Positions 1-8,713 of a DNA stretch of 64,000 nt are shown here, piece after piece. The DNA is from Amycolatopsis jejuensis (lineage in GTDB: Bacteria > Actinomycetota > Actinomycetes > Mycobacteriales > Pseudonocardiaceae). The first letter of the stretch is position 1; every line of letters begins with the position of its first letter. A program made the position numbers and the translations under genes. The notes beneath the pieces were generated by a model. It did not search any database. It was given only the letters and a program-made list of their open reading frames with translations, and was not told where the DNA came from. The stretch is from NCBI RefSeq assembly GCF_000717335.1, contig NZ_JNYZ01000004.1:124001-188000 (forward strand). The letters run 5' to 3'.

Positions 1-981
1 CACCGACTTGCTGCGCGACGACAGTGGCAGCGAGACGTCGTCGGGGGCTTCCCAGACACAGCTGAACCTGATGTGGTCATTGAGGTTGCCGCCGACCCCT
101 GGCAGGTGCTGGACGACCGGAATTCCGAAGCCCCGCAACTCTTCCTCGCCGCCGATGCCCGACCGCTGCAGCACGGCCGGGGTGTTGATCGCGCCGAGTG
201 AGAGCACCACTTCCCCGGAAGCGAAGACCTGGAGCGCCTTGCCGTCCCGGATGATCTCGACCCCGGTGGCCCGGCCGCCGGAAACCAGCACGCGGGACAC
301 CGTGGTGCCGGTGAGCACGGTCAGGTTCGGCCGGTCGGCGTGGTCGCCCAGGTACGCCCGGAAGGGACTCTGGCGGACACCGTCGCGGTTGAACTCGTCC
401 AGGATGGCGCAGCCGGTGACGTGCTCCATCAGCTCGCCGTTCGCGCTGCCGAACCGCGGGATCCCGGTGGATTCCGCGCCGTCCAGCGCCGCGGTGAACA
501 GCGGATGGACGTCCTGAGCAGGCTGGATGTACATCGGGCCGCCGGTGCCGCGGCGCGCCGGATCCGGTGTTCCGTGCCAGTCCTCGATCCGCCGGTACCG
601 CTCCAGCACCTGCTCGTAGCCCCACGCCGGATCGCCGGTGACCTCGGCGTAGCCGTCCCAGTCGGTCCGGTGCCCGCGTGCCCACACGCCGGCGTTCACG
701 CTGCCGCCACCGCCGAGGACGCGGGCCATCGCGTACCCCAGCCGCCGGTCGTTCAGGTGCGGGTTGGGTTCGGCGAAGAAGTCCCAGTGCCGGTCGGTCA
801 TCAGGTTCAGCGGCCACTGGTCCGGGTCGAGCACGCTCGGCACGTCGTCGGTACCGCCGCTTTCCACCAGGAGGACGCGCACGTCCGGGTCGGCGGAGAG
901 GCGGCCGGCAACGACCGAACCGGCCGGACCGGCGCCGCACACGAGGTAGTCGAAGGTCGCACCGTCGTCGAGAGAAGTCAC
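1..981 (-). CDS. GMC family FAD oxidoreductase (choline dehydrogenase-like), 3' end cut by window
   Basis: The first 327 residues of a glucose-methanol-choline oxidoreductase, a family of FAD flavoproteins that oxidise alcohols. The N-terminus has the dinucleotide-binding motif GAGPAGSVVAGRL at about residues 16-28, followed by LLVESGG, which ends the second strand. The family signature VLGGGGSVNAGVWARG and the second signature GAINTPAVLQRSGIGG are both readable. The C-terminal domain with the catalytic His lies outside the window. I chose a GTG start (MTSLDDGATFDYLVCG) because it places the FAD motif at the usual distance from the N-terminus. The gene is divergent from the membrane protein at 1077, and the 95 bp between them must hold both promoters. 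The alcohol substrate cannot be inferred. Confidence 0.88.
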   Translation of the reverse strand, partial: MTSLDDGATFDYLVCGAGPAGSVVAGRLSADPDVRVLLVESGGTDDVPSVLDPDQWPLNLMTDRHWDFFAEPNPHLNDRRLGYAMARVLGGGGSVNAGVWARGHRTDWDGYAEVTGDPAWGYEQVLERYRRIEDWHGTPDPARRGTGGPMYIQPAQDVHPLFTAALDGAESTGIPRFGSANGELMEHVTGCAILDEFNRDGVRQSPFRAYLGDHADRPNLTVLTGTTVSRVLVSGGRATGVEIIRDGKALQVFASGEVVLSLGAINTPAVLQRSGIGGEEELRGFGIPVVQHLPGVGGNLNDHIRFSCVWEAPDDVSLPLSSRSKSV

Positions 982-1076
982 CTTCGCAACGTAGGTCCCC
1001 AGACCCGCCTGCCAGGCGAGTACTGCCCCGCCCAGTCCCGAGGTCTGCCCGGGAGGTCACCCTTTAGACTCGCCCG

Positions 1077-2495
1077 GTGAGATCCAGGGACCTGCGCTTC
1101 GGCCTCGGGGTGTTCGCCGCCTCGCTCGTGCTGTTGCTGCTGCGGTTCCTCGTTCCCCGGCCGGTCGGGATGGCCGACAACGGGGACGGCTGGCGGCTGC
1201 TGTGCCGGCTCGGCGGACGGCAGCTGGACCGGCCGTCGGAAGGCTTTGTGCGGTTCAGCTACGGGTCCGCGCCACCGTGCGATTCGGCGTACATCTCGAG
1301 CCAGAACTGGCTCGACTGGGCGGCGAGCAAGCTCGGTACCCTCTTCGGCGCGGCCGGCGTGCTCAACCTGCTGGTTCTCGGCGTACTCACCTGCATTCTC
1401 GTCGCGGGCGCGATCACGGCCACCGTGCTCGGGCTCGACCTGAACCGGCGCAACCGAATCATTGCCACTGCGCTGCTGTTGCTCGTGATGGGCGATTCCG
1501 CGTTCTTCGGCTATTTCGCGTCAGTGCTCAGCGAAGGCGCGGCGTTCCTCGGCATCCTGCTGATCTGCGGCGGCCTGCTGCTGATGCACCGCACGCGCGG
1601 TCTGCGCTGGACCGGCGCCGCGGTGACTGTCCTCGGTGGACTCATCGGGCTCAACGCCAAGTCGCAGACCTTGTTGCTCATCCCGCTTTTCGCGGTCGCG
1701 TTGCTGCTCACCCGCCCGCCCGGCGCGCGTGGTCGCGAACGCTGGGTGCTGCCGCTGGCGGTACTCGCGATCGTGGGTGCGGGCACCTTCGCGATGCAGT
1801 CCCAGGGAGATCCGGCCAATACGGAGTACCGCGAGGCCAACATGTATCACGCGGTTTTCGACTCCATTGTGGACGGTAAACACGACACCAAGGCCGACCT
1901 CGCCGCGCTCGGGCTGCCGGAGTCGTTCGAGAAGTACATCGGCACCGGCTGGTGGAGCGAAAACGCCGCCTGGCACGATCCGCTGTACCCGCAGTACCGC
2001 GACAAAATCAGCCGCCGCAATGTGGTGCAGTACTACGCTTCGCATCCCGCGCGTACGGCGGAAATCCTTCAGCAGGGCGGAATCGACGCCCTCACCGCGC
2101 GCCCGGAGAACCTCGGCAGCTTCGGCGAGCTGTCCGGGCAGCCGCGCCTGGCGAAGGAGTACCGCGTCCCGGTGTTCTCCGGTCTCGCCGCGCTGGCCGC
2201 GCCGCTGGGCTTGTTCGTGCTGATCCCGATCTGGGTGCTGATCGCCTTGGCGGGCGTCCGCGCCTTCCGCCACCGGCGGCGGGAGTACGGGATCGTGGCG
2301 TTCCTGCTGGTGTTCTTCGCCGTGGGCCAGCTCGGGCTGTCCGCGCTGGGCGAAGGCGTCGAAGGCGTGAAACACCAGCTGCTGACGCTGTTCCCGACGG
2401 TGCTGGCCATCGTGTTCGCGATTCTCAGCCTGCTCCCCCGCGAGGAAACCACGCCCGAGAAGATCGAAGCGGCCGAAGAGCTCGCCGCCGCCTGA
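1077..2495 (+). CDS. Polytopic integral membrane protein of unknown function
   Basis: A 472-residue protein that I do not recognise beyond being an integral membrane protein. It begins with a hydrophobic helix (residues about 8-26) that contains FAASLVLLLLRFLV. An extracytoplasmic-looking loop with several Trp and Cys residues follows, then about eight more hydrophobic segments. A soluble insert at about residues 240-350 is rich in Tyr, Trp and charged residues. The tail is acidic and alanine-rich. The layout recalls actinobacterial membrane glycosyltransferase-like proteins, but no diagnostic motif is present. The GTG start keeps the first helix; a later ATG at 1170 would remove it. It is convergent with prfA, with only 3 bp between the stop codons. 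Confidence 0.75.
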   Translation: MRSRDLRFGLGVFAASLVLLLLRFLVPRPVGMADNGDGWRLLCRLGGRQLDRPSEGFVRFSYGSAPPCDSAYISSQNWLDWAASKLGTLFGAAGVLNLLVLGVLTCILVAGAITATVLGLDLNRRNRIIATALLLLVMGDSAFFGYFASVLSEGAAFLGILLICGGLLLMHRTRGLRWTGAAVTVLGGLIGLNAKSQTLLLIPLFAVALLLTRPPGARGRERWVLPLAVLAIVGAGTFAMQSQGDPANTEYREANMYHAVFDSIVDGKHDTKADLAALGLPESFEKYIGTGWWSENAAWHDPLYPQYRDKISRRNVVQYYASHPARTAEILQQGGIDALTARPENLGSFGELSGQPRLAKEYRVPVFSGLAALAAPLGLFVLIPIWVLIALAGVRAFRHRRREYGIVAFLLVFFAVGQLGLSALGEGVEGVKHQLLTLFPTVLAIVFAILSLLPREETTPEKIEAAEELAAA

Positions 2496-2498
2496 GGC

Positions 2499-3566
2499 TC
2501 AGCCTGCCTGTGCGAGCCGTTCCTCCCGGTCGGCGGTGGCCAGCGCGTCGAGCACGCCGTCCAGCTCGCCGTCCAGGACCTGGTCCAGGTTGTACGCCTT
2601 GTAGTTCACCCGGTGGTCCGAGATCCGGTTCTCCGGGAAGTTGTACGTGCGCACGCGTTCCGAACGGTCCACCGTGCGGACCTGCGACCGGCGGGCGTCC
2701 GACGCCTTCGCGGCGGCCTCCTCCTCGGCGATCGCCTGCAACCGCGCCTGCAGCACCTGCAGGGCGCGCGCCCGGTTCTGGATCTGCGACTTCTCGTTCT
2801 GGCACGACACGACGATCCCGGTGGGCAGGTGCGTGATCCGCACCGCCGAGTCCGTGGTGTTCACGCTCTGGCCGCCGGGGCCGGACGAGCGGAACACGTC
2901 GATGCGCAGGTCGTTCGGGTCGATCTCGACCTCGACCTCCTCCGGCTCCGGGTAAATCAGCACCCCGGAGGCCGACGTGTGGATGCGCCCCTGCGATTCG
3001 GTGGCGGGCACCCGCTGCACGCGATGGACGCCGCCCTCGAACTTCAGCCTCGACCACACGCCGTCGACCTCGGCCGCCTTCGTCTTGATCGACAGCGTGA
3101 CGTCCTTGTACCCGCCGAGGTCCGACTCCGTCGAGCCGAGCACCTCGGCCTTCCAGCCGTGCCGTTCGGCGTACCGCAGGTACATCCGCAGCAGGTCCCC
3201 GGCGAACAGCGCGGATTCCTCGCCGCCCTCGCCGGATTTGATCTCCATGACCACGTCGGAGCCGTCGTACGGGTCGCGCGGCAGCAGCAGTTCGGTGAGT
3301 TTCGCTTCGAGCTGCGGGATCTTCGCGGCGAGCTCGTCGGCCTCGGTGGCGAACGCCGCGTCCTCCGCCGCCAGCTCACGGGCCGCGGTGAGGTCGTCAC
3401 GGGCCTGGTCCAGCTCGCGCACGGTACGCACGACCGGGCTCAGCTCGGCGTAGCGGCGGCCGAGCTTGCGGGCCCTGGCCTGGTCGGCGTGCACGGCCGG
3501 GTCGGCGAGCTGCTGTTCCAGCTGCGCGTGCTCGTCGAGCAGCCCCTTGAGCGAACTCGAATCCAC
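2499..3566 (-). CDS. prfA: Peptide chain release factor 1
   Basis: Release factor 1 recognises UAA and UAG stop codons and triggers hydrolysis of peptidyl-tRNA on the ribosome. The 355 residues match the family length. The stop-codon-reading tripeptide PAT is at 187-189 inside [16 protein letters not shown], and the catalytic GGQ is at 231-233 in [18 protein letters not shown]. The N-terminal coiled-coil domain is present. The GTG start follows a strong GAGGAAGG ribosome site by 6-8 nt. It lies downstream of rpmE on the same strand, as in mycobacteria. The methyltransferase gene prmC (hemK), which often follows prfA, is not found after it here. Confidence 0.98.
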   Translation of the reverse strand: MDSSSLKGLLDEHAQLEQQLADPAVHADQARARKLGRRYAELSPVVRTVRELDQARDDLTAARELAAEDAAFATEADELAAKIPQLEAKLTELLLPRDPYDGSDVVMEIKSGEGGEESALFAGDLLRMYLRYAERHGWKAEVLGSTESDLGGYKDVTLSIKTKAAEVDGVWSRLKFEGGVHRVQRVPATESQGRIHTSASGVLIYPEPEEVEVEIDPNDLRIDVFRSSGPGGQSVNTTDSAVRITHLPTGIVVSCQNEKSQIQNRARALQVLQARLQAIAEEEAAAKASDARRSQVRTVDRSERVRTYNFPENRISDHRVNYKAYNLDQVLDGELDGVLDALATADREERLAQAG

Positions 3567-3603
3567 TTCGCCGCCTTCCTCTCCCGAACGGGCCCGGACA
3601 GAA

Positions 3604-3641
3604 CGACGGCGCCCACCCGGGCGTGCGGGTGGGCGCCGTCG
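3604..3641 (-). terminator. Hairpin after rpmE
   Basis: A perfect 15-bp inverted repeat (CGACGGCGCCCACCC and its complement) with an 8-nt loop, immediately downstream of the rpmE stop on the minus strand. There is no U tract, as is common in actinobacteria. It probably separates or attenuates transcription between rpmE and prfA. Confidence 0.75.
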
Positions 3642-3647
3642 GACGAG

Positions 3648-3872
3648 CTACTTGGCGTCGGTCTTCTGCCGCTTGCCGTAGCGCTTCTCGAACCGGGCAA
3701 CCCGGCCACCGGTGTCCATGATCTTCTGCTTGCCGGTGTAGAAGGGGTGGCAGTTGGAGCAGATCTCGACGTGGATCTGACCCGACTCCTTCGTGCTGCG
3801 GGTGACGAAGGTGTTCCCGCAGTTGCACGTCACCGTCGTGGTCACGTATTCGGGGTGAATACCGCTCTTCAT
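3648..3872 (-). CDS. rpmE: 50S ribosomal protein L31, zinc-binding form
   Basis: The 74-residue ribosomal protein L31, a component of the large subunit. This is the zinc-containing (C+) paralogue: the four ligand cysteines are Cys16, Cys18, Cys38 and Cys41 (CNC and CSNC). Under zinc starvation bacteria often replace this form with a zinc-free paralogue, which is not in this window. It starts at ATG in [16 protein letters not shown]. It sits between rho and prfA as in the conserved actinobacterial block, but two secreted genes on the opposite strand separate it from rho. Confidence 0.98.
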   Translation of the reverse strand: MKSGIHPEYVTTTVTCNCGNTFVTRSTKESGQIHVEICSNCHPFYTGKQKIMDTGGRVARFEKRYGKRQKTDAK

Positions 3873-4073
3873 GGTGTCCTCTCTCGTTGGCCCCGGGTCC
3901 CCTGATGCGGGGTGAACCGGTGCCGGACTTCAGCGGGTCATTCTGCCAGACGAGCCGGCAGGGCCTTCAACACACCCCGGTGACCAGCTATTCCCGGGCC
4001 TTGTACGAATCTTGTACCTGCTGTCGCAAAGCTGGCCTTCTTCGTGAATCACTCACCATCTGGAGGTCCGGAA

Positions 4074-4589
4074 ATGCGTACTACCGACCTGCTCGGCCGG
4101 GTCGCCGCGGTGGTCGCACTGACCGCGTCCGTGGCGGTCTTCGCCCCGGCGGCGAACGCGAACACCGAGGTGACGGCCGCCGACGTGAACCCCGCGGCGG
4201 GAACGTTCACGATGCTGCCCGAGGCAAGCATCACCAGCGCAGGCGACGGCACCCCGGCCGGTGCGGTCGCCTGGTACAAGGCGCATCTGGGAAGCACCGG
4301 CTGGGAGCACTACTGCGAGAAGGCGGCGGAGAACTCGTACGGCACCACCGGAGTGTGGGCGTCCGCCAATGCACATTGGAACGGCGCCAGCCCGAAGCAC
4401 ACGAGCGGCACCCCGCCCCTGGGTTCGTTCGTGTACTGGAACATCAGCGCATACGGCCACGTCGGCATCGCCGACGGCAACGGCGGCTTCTACGCGACCA
4501 GCGTCGGCGGCAAGATCGGCCACGGCAGCTCCACCGGGTACTTCAACAACTACCGCGGCTGGACCCCGGCTGCCGTACCCCGGCACTGA
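4074..4589 (+). CDS. Secreted CHAP-like (amidase/peptidase fold) protein
   Basis: A 171-residue exported protein. The ATG at 4074 is 7 nt after GGAGG and begins a clear signal peptide (MRTTDLLGRVAAVVALTA, cleavage near PAANA). The mature part resembles the CHAP/NlpC-P60 fold used by bacterial cell-wall amidases. A candidate nucleophile Cys lies in HYCEKAAENSYG, and a His lies in the typical GHVGIADGNGGFYA segment after a GSFVYW strand. This is a fold-level call; the catalytic residues are inferred from pattern only. A role in peptidoglycan turnover is plausible. An in-frame ATG at 4044 has no ribosome site. Confidence 0.72.
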   Translation: MRTTDLLGRVAAVVALTASVAVFAPAANANTEVTAADVNPAAGTFTMLPEASITSAGDGTPAGAVAWYKAHLGSTGWEHYCEKAAENSYGTTGVWASANAHWNGASPKHTSGTPPLGSFVYWNISAYGHVGIADGNGGFYATSVGGKIGHGSSTGYFNNYRGWTPAAVPRH

Positions 4590-4616
4590 CCGCGGGAAGT
4601 CATGATTCGGTGACAG

Positions 4617-4650
4617 GATGATCGCACTCCGCAGACATGAGTCGATCATC
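4617..4650 (+). other. Inverted repeat between CHAP-like gene and tandem protease
   Basis: GATGATCG and CGATCATC form an 8-bp inverted repeat with an 18-nt spacer, just upstream of the protease start codon. It could be a weak terminator for the preceding gene or an operator for the protease. The sequence does not decide which. Confidence 0.3.
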
Positions 4651-4658
4651 GTGGCGGC

Positions 4659-6203
4659 ATGCGTATTCGACCATTCGCACTGCTGCTCGGATTCAGCGTG
4701 ACCGCCGCGGTGGCGGGCGCCGTCCCGGCGTCGGCCATCGTCGGCGGGAGCGAGGCCGCCCAGTCGTACTCGTTCATGGTTTCCCTGCAATACGACTCCC
4801 CCCGTCCCGACGGGCACCGATGTGGGGCGGTCCTGATCGGGTCGCAGTGGGCAGTGACCGCCGGACATTGCGCAAACACTCCGACCGGTGCGACCGTCGC
4901 CGTTCCCCGGGGGTGGAAGGTGCGCGTCGGATCGCTGGACGTGACCACCGGAGGCGAGGTCGCCGAGGTCGACAAGTTCTACCGACGGCACGACAAGTAC
5001 GACCCGCCGGGCGAGGATCTCGCGTTGCTGCACCTGCGCACTCCGGTCAATGCCAAGCCGGTACGGATGACCGCGACCACGCCGAAGCCGGGCACAGCGG
5101 CCCGGATCCTCGGCTGGGGCGCCACCGCCACGTCCTGCAGCGACTTCGCCGACCCCGGTTGTTTCCCGCGCAAGCTGCGCGCGGCGGACACCGTGGTGCA
5201 GCCGCTCGACCAGTGCTGGGACGACGACGGAAGCACCCTTCCGCTCTGTATCGGCAGTCAGCAGCCCGCGGTCGGACCCGGCACCACGGATTCGGGCGGA
5301 CCGGCGTTGATCCGCGACGGTGCCGAGTGGGTGCTGGCCGGAACGGTCATCGGCCCGGGGATCCGCGGCGCCGACCTGCCGGACATGTACACCGATGTCT
5401 CGAAGAACTCCGGCTGGATCAACGGCATCGTCAGCGGTACCGACGTACCCCCGGATTCGCCGGTGCCCAATGTGGAAGGCACCGCCAAGGTAGGCGACTG
5501 CCAGGGAGCGGTGATCCGCCCGGACACCGCGAGCCCGGAGGATCCCGCACTGGCGCTGACGAACGGCCACTGCATCAAGGGCGACCGCCCCGCCCCGGGA
5601 AAGGCGTTGGTGGACCAGCCCGCCAACCTGGACCGGCCGATCCCCATCGCCGATCCCGCCGGTTACCCCCAGACGACCGCGCGGGCCACCCGGCTGGTGT
5701 ACGCGACGATGACCGGCACCGACATCGCGCTGTACCGGCTGGACAAGACCTACGCACAACTGGCTGCCGACGGCGCGAAGGTGTTCCGGCTGTCCGCCAC
5801 CCCGATGCGCGCCGGGCAACAGCTGACCATGGCCTACTCCGGCTCCCGTCCACAGTGCACAGTGGAAGCCGTGGTACCGCATCTCCGCGAAGGCGGTTGG
5901 CAGCAGGACAACTCGGTGCGCTACGCCGCCAGTGACACCTGTGCGAGCAAACCCGGCTACTCCGGGTCGGCCCTGCTTTCCGACGAGAACACCGTCGCGG
6001 GCATCAACAACACGAGCAACCGCGACGGCAAGCAGTGCACCGAAGGCAATCCGTGCGAGGTCGCCGAGGACGGCACGGTGACCGCGGTACAGGGGCGCAG
6101 CTACGGCCAGCAGGTCGCGCCGATCTCCGGTTGCCTGGTCGCCGGCTCGCGGGTGGACCTGTCCCGTCCGGGCTGCACCCTCACCGGCGCCCCTGGGCAC
6201 TGA
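4659..6203 (+). CDS. Secreted tandem trypsin-like serine protease (two S1 domains)
   Basis: A 514-residue exported protein with two consecutive chymotrypsin-fold domains. A signal peptide (residues 1-26) ends at ASA, followed directly by IVGG at 27-30, the classic mature N-terminus of trypsins. Domain 1 has TAGHC (His70), EDLALL (Asp120) and TTDSGGP (Ser212). Domain 2 begins near residue 276 and has TNGHC (His304), TDIALY (Asp355) and GYSGSAL (Ser435). Both domains therefore keep a full triad, although domain 2 has GYSGS in place of GDSGG and has no IVGG of its own. Cysteines are plentiful, as expected for an exported enzyme. Usual relatives have one domain of about 250 residues. No good ribosome site precedes the ATG. 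Confidence 0.85.
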   Translation: MRIRPFALLLGFSVTAAVAGAVPASAIVGGSEAAQSYSFMVSLQYDSPRPDGHRCGAVLIGSQWAVTAGHCANTPTGATVAVPRGWKVRVGSLDVTTGGEVAEVDKFYRRHDKYDPPGEDLALLHLRTPVNAKPVRMTATTPKPGTAARILGWGATATSCSDFADPGCFPRKLRAADTVVQPLDQCWDDDGSTLPLCIGSQQPAVGPGTTDSGGPALIRDGAEWVLAGTVIGPGIRGADLPDMYTDVSKNSGWINGIVSGTDVPPDSPVPNVEGTAKVGDCQGAVIRPDTASPEDPALALTNGHCIKGDRPAPGKALVDQPANLDRPIPIADPAGYPQTTARATRLVYATMTGTDIALYRLDKTYAQLAADGAKVFRLSATPMRAGQQLTMAYSGSRPQCTVEAVVPHLREGGWQQDNSVRYAASDTCASKPGYSGSALLSDENTVAGINNTSNRDGKQCTEGNPCEVAEDGTVTAVQGRSYGQQVAPISGCLVAGSRVDLSRPGCTLTGAPGH

Positions 6204-6206
6204 AAG

Positions 6207-6257
6207 CCGTGAAGGGAACCATCACGGAATTAGATTCCGTGATGGTTCCCTTCACGG
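6207..6257. terminator. Perfect 23-bp inverted repeat between convergent protease and rho genes
   Basis: Two 23-nt arms (CCGTGAAGGGAACCATCACG and three more bases, then the exact complement) with a 5-nt loop TTAGA lie right after the protease stop. It is likely a bidirectional terminator, since rho arrives from the other side. Confidence 0.8.
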
Positions 6258-6266
6258 ACATGCAAG

Positions 6267-6300
6267 CGGCCCGCCCCCTGGTGCGGAAGGGGGCGGGCCG
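6267..6300 (-). terminator. Terminator hairpin after rho
   Basis: A 12-bp perfect stem (CGGCCCGCCCCC) with a 10-nt loop, located 18 nt downstream of the rho stop codon on the minus strand. It is GC-rich and has no U run. Confidence 0.7.
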
Positions 6301-6318
6301 GGTGCGGCGGCGGGGGGC

Positions 6319-8301
6319 TCAGTCGTCGTCGTTGGAGCCCAGTGCCGTCTTCGAGACCTGCATCAGGAATTCGATGTTGGTCTTCGTCTTGCGCAGGCGC
6401 GAGATCAGCAGGTCGATGGCCTGCTGGGAGTCCAGCGCGTGCAGCACGCGGTGCAGCTTGTGCGTCACCGCCAGCTCGTCCGGCGAAAGCAGCAGCTCTT
6501 CCTTACGAGTACCCGACGGGTTGACGTCGACCGCCGGGAACACGCGCCGCTCGGAGATCTTCCGGTCCAGCTTGAGCTCCGCGTTGCCGGTGCCCTTGAA
6601 CTCCTCGAAGATCACCGTGTCCATCGTGGACCCGGTTTCCACCATCGCCGTGGCGAAGATGGTGAGCGAGCCGCCGTTCTCGATGTTGCGCGCGGCACCC
6701 AGGAAACGCTTTGGCGGGTACAGCGCCGTCGAGTCGACACCACCGGACAGGATCCGGCCCGAGGCGGGCGCGGCCAGGTTGTACGCGCGGCCGAGGCGGG
6801 TGATCGAGTCCAGCAGCACCACGACGTCGTGACCCATTTCGACCAGGCGCTTGGCCCGTTCGATGGACAGCTCCGCGACCGAGGTGTGGTCGGACGGCGG
6901 GCGGTCGAAGGTGGAGGCGATGACCTCGCCCTTCACCGACCGCTGCATGTCGGTGACCTCTTCCGGCCGCTCGTCGACCAGCACGACCATGAGGTGGGCC
7001 TCAGGGTTGTTCGTGGTGATCGCGTTTGCGATGTCCTGCATGATCGTGGTCTTACCGGCCTTCGGCGGCGACACGATCAGCGCCCGCTGGCCCTTGCCGA
7101 CCGGCATGATCAGGTCGATCACGCGGGTGGTGAGCTTGTGCGGCTCGGTTTCCAGGCGCAGCCGCTCGTTCGGGTACAGCGGCGTGAGCTTGGTGAAGTC
7201 CGGGCGGCGCTTGGCCTCGTCCGGCTCCAGGCCGTTGATCGAGTCGACGCGCACCAGCGGGTTGAACTTCTGCCGCTGCTGCTCGCCGTCGCGCGGCTGA
7301 CGCACGACACCGGTGATCGCGTCACCGCGGCGCAGGCCGAACTTGCGCACCAGCGACAGCGACACGTACACGTCGTTCGGCCCGGCCAGGTAGCCCGAGG
7401 TACGCACGAACGCGTAGTTGTCGAGCACATCGAGGATGCCGGCCACCGGCAGCAGGACGTCGTCCTCGCGGATCTCGGTGTCCGGTGCGCCGCCCTCGCG
7501 CTGGCCACCGCCACTGCCCCGGCGACGGCGGTCACGGAAGCGGCGCCCGCGGCGGCCGCTCTCGTCATCGTCGTCCTGGGCCCCGCGGTTGTCCCGGTTG
7601 TCCCGGTTATCGCGGTTGTCCTGCTGGTTGCGCTGCCGGTCGCGGCGGTCGTCCTGACCACCCCGGTTGTCCCGGTTATCGCGGTTGTCCCGGCTATCGC
7701 GGTTATCGCGGTTGTCCCGGCCGTCGCGGTTGTCCCGGTTGCCGCTCTGGCGGTCACCGCGCTGCTCGCGCTGGCCCTCGCCGGAACGGTTCGCCCCGCC
7801 GCGGCGACGGCGGCTGCGGCCACCGTCGTCGGACTGGCCGTCGCCCTGCTCGGATCGCTCCTGGCCGGACGGCTTCTCGGCGGGTGCCTCCGGCGCCTCG
7901 GCCTTCGGGGCTTCCGCCTTCGGCGCCTCGGCCTGGACCGAAGTCTCCAGCTGCGCCGCCTCGGCCTTCGGCTCCGCCTTGGCGGTCTCGGCCTTGGTCC
8001 GGCGCGCCGGCTTCTCCGCCTTGACCGGCTCGCCCACCCCGTCCAGCGGGAGCGGTTCCGCGGTGGCGGTGGCGCGCTTCTTGCTCTTGCCTTGACGCTC
8101 GCGGATCGCGGCGATCAGGTCCCCCTTGCGCATCCCGGTGGTCTCGCCCACGCCCAGTTCGCCCGCCAGCTGGCGGAGCTCGGCGATGACCATCCCGGAC
8201 AGGCCCCCGGTGCGGCGCTTCGGAGCTGCCGCGGCCCCATTGGTCTCAGCGGCCGCGGCGGGGGTCTCCACGTCGCCGCTCAACAGATCGGTGTTGCTCA
8301 C
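6319..8301 (-). CDS. rho: Transcription termination factor Rho with long Arg/Asp/Asn repeat insert
   Basis: A hexameric RNA-dependent ATPase that terminates transcription. The protein is 660 residues, against about 420 in E. coli. A long N-terminal extension is alanine/lysine-rich and then strongly enriched in RDN tripeptides before the cold-shock RNA-binding domain (DDVLLPVAGILDVLDNYAFV). The C-terminal ATPase has the P-loop SPPKAGKTT, the DERPEEVTDMQ region and VVVLLDSITRLGRAYN. I chose the GTG at 8301 (MSNTDLLSGDVET) because AGGAAGG lies 6 nt upstream. Enlarged Arg-rich inserts are known in actinobacterial Rho, and the exact repeat array is strain-specific. It is followed by two hairpins and probably has its own promoter in the 410-bp upstream gap. 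Confidence 0.97.
   Translation of the reverse strand: MSNTDLLSGDVETPAAAAETNGAAAAPKRRTGGLSGMVIAELRQLAGELGVGETTGMRKGDLIAAIRERQGKSKKRATATAEPLPLDGVGEPVKAEKPARRTKAETAKAEPKAEAAQLETSVQAEAPKAEAPKAEAPEAPAEKPSGQERSEQGDGQSDDGGRSRRRRGGANRSGEGQREQRGDRQSGNRDNRDGRDNRDNRDSRDNRDNRDNRGGQDDRRDRQRNQQDNRDNRDNRDNRGAQDDDDESGRRGRRFRDRRRRGSGGGQREGGAPDTEIREDDVLLPVAGILDVLDNYAFVRTSGYLAGPNDVYVSLSLVRKFGLRRGDAITGVVRQPRDGEQQRQKFNPLVRVDSINGLEPDEAKRRPDFTKLTPLYPNERLRLETEPHKLTTRVIDLIMPVGKGQRALIVSPPKAGKTTIMQDIANAITTNNPEAHLMVVLVDERPEEVTDMQRSVKGEVIASTFDRPPSDHTSVAELSIERAKRLVEMGHDVVVLLDSITRLGRAYNLAAPASGRILSGGVDSTALYPPKRFLGAARNIENGGSLTIFATAMVETGSTMDTVIFEEFKGTGNAELKLDRKISERRVFPAVDVNPSGTRKEELLLSPDELAVTHKLHRVLHALDSQQAIDLLISRLRKTKTNIEFLMQVSKTALGSNDDD
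7586..7743 (-). repeat. Nine-base coding repeats for RDN tripeptides inside rho
   Basis: Near-identical 9-bp units (on the plus strand TCCCGGTTG or TCGCGGTTG) are repeated about fifteen times in two blocks. They encode NRD/RDN tripeptides, with a QDDRRDRQRNQQ interruption. The array is prone to slippage, so its copy number probably differs between strains. Confidence 0.85.
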
Positions 8302-8713
8302 ACATGTCCTTCCTGACCGATCCACGTTCCGGGTGGATCAGCGGACTGCCGCCGGTCGCAGCACTCGCGAGACGGCTTCTGCCTCCGATGCGGACGGGTC
8401 GCGCCCAGCCGTGCGAGACACAGCTAGCGCCGCCAGCACAGGGTGTTTGCCCCCTCCGGACGGAGGAAGCGGAATTCGGCACCGCCGGAACCGGAAACCC
8501 GCCTGCGTCCTTCCGCGTCCCGCAGCTGGTGCGGTGCGGATCGGCGGATCGACGAAGGATGCGGACCGGAGCCCCCTGAGGAGCCGTCAGGACCGGCATC
8601 GGGTGCGGAAACGCACGGTGATCGAACGCCCCCGAGGGTAGACCGCACCCTCTCCGGGTGCAACAACCACCCCCCGCGTGGCGCACGTTCTCGTCCGCCG
8701 CGTGACCGGGCCG
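8302..8713 (-). promoter_or_regulatory. rho leader and promoter region
   Basis: 412 bp between thrB and rho with no convincing gene on either strand. Close to rho, GATCCAC and GTGGATC (8319-8339) form a 7-bp hairpin that ends just before the AGGAAGG ribosome site, a possible control point for translation. Near thrB, GCACCC and GGGTGC (8645-8661) form a short hairpin that may end the thrB transcript. I cannot point to a clear -10/-35 pair. Confidence 0.45.

Noticed and set aside
7586..7743. CRISPR-like spacing in the rho gene repeats
   Set aside because: Units are 9 bp, in frame, without spacers, and encode tripeptides. This is a coding repeat.
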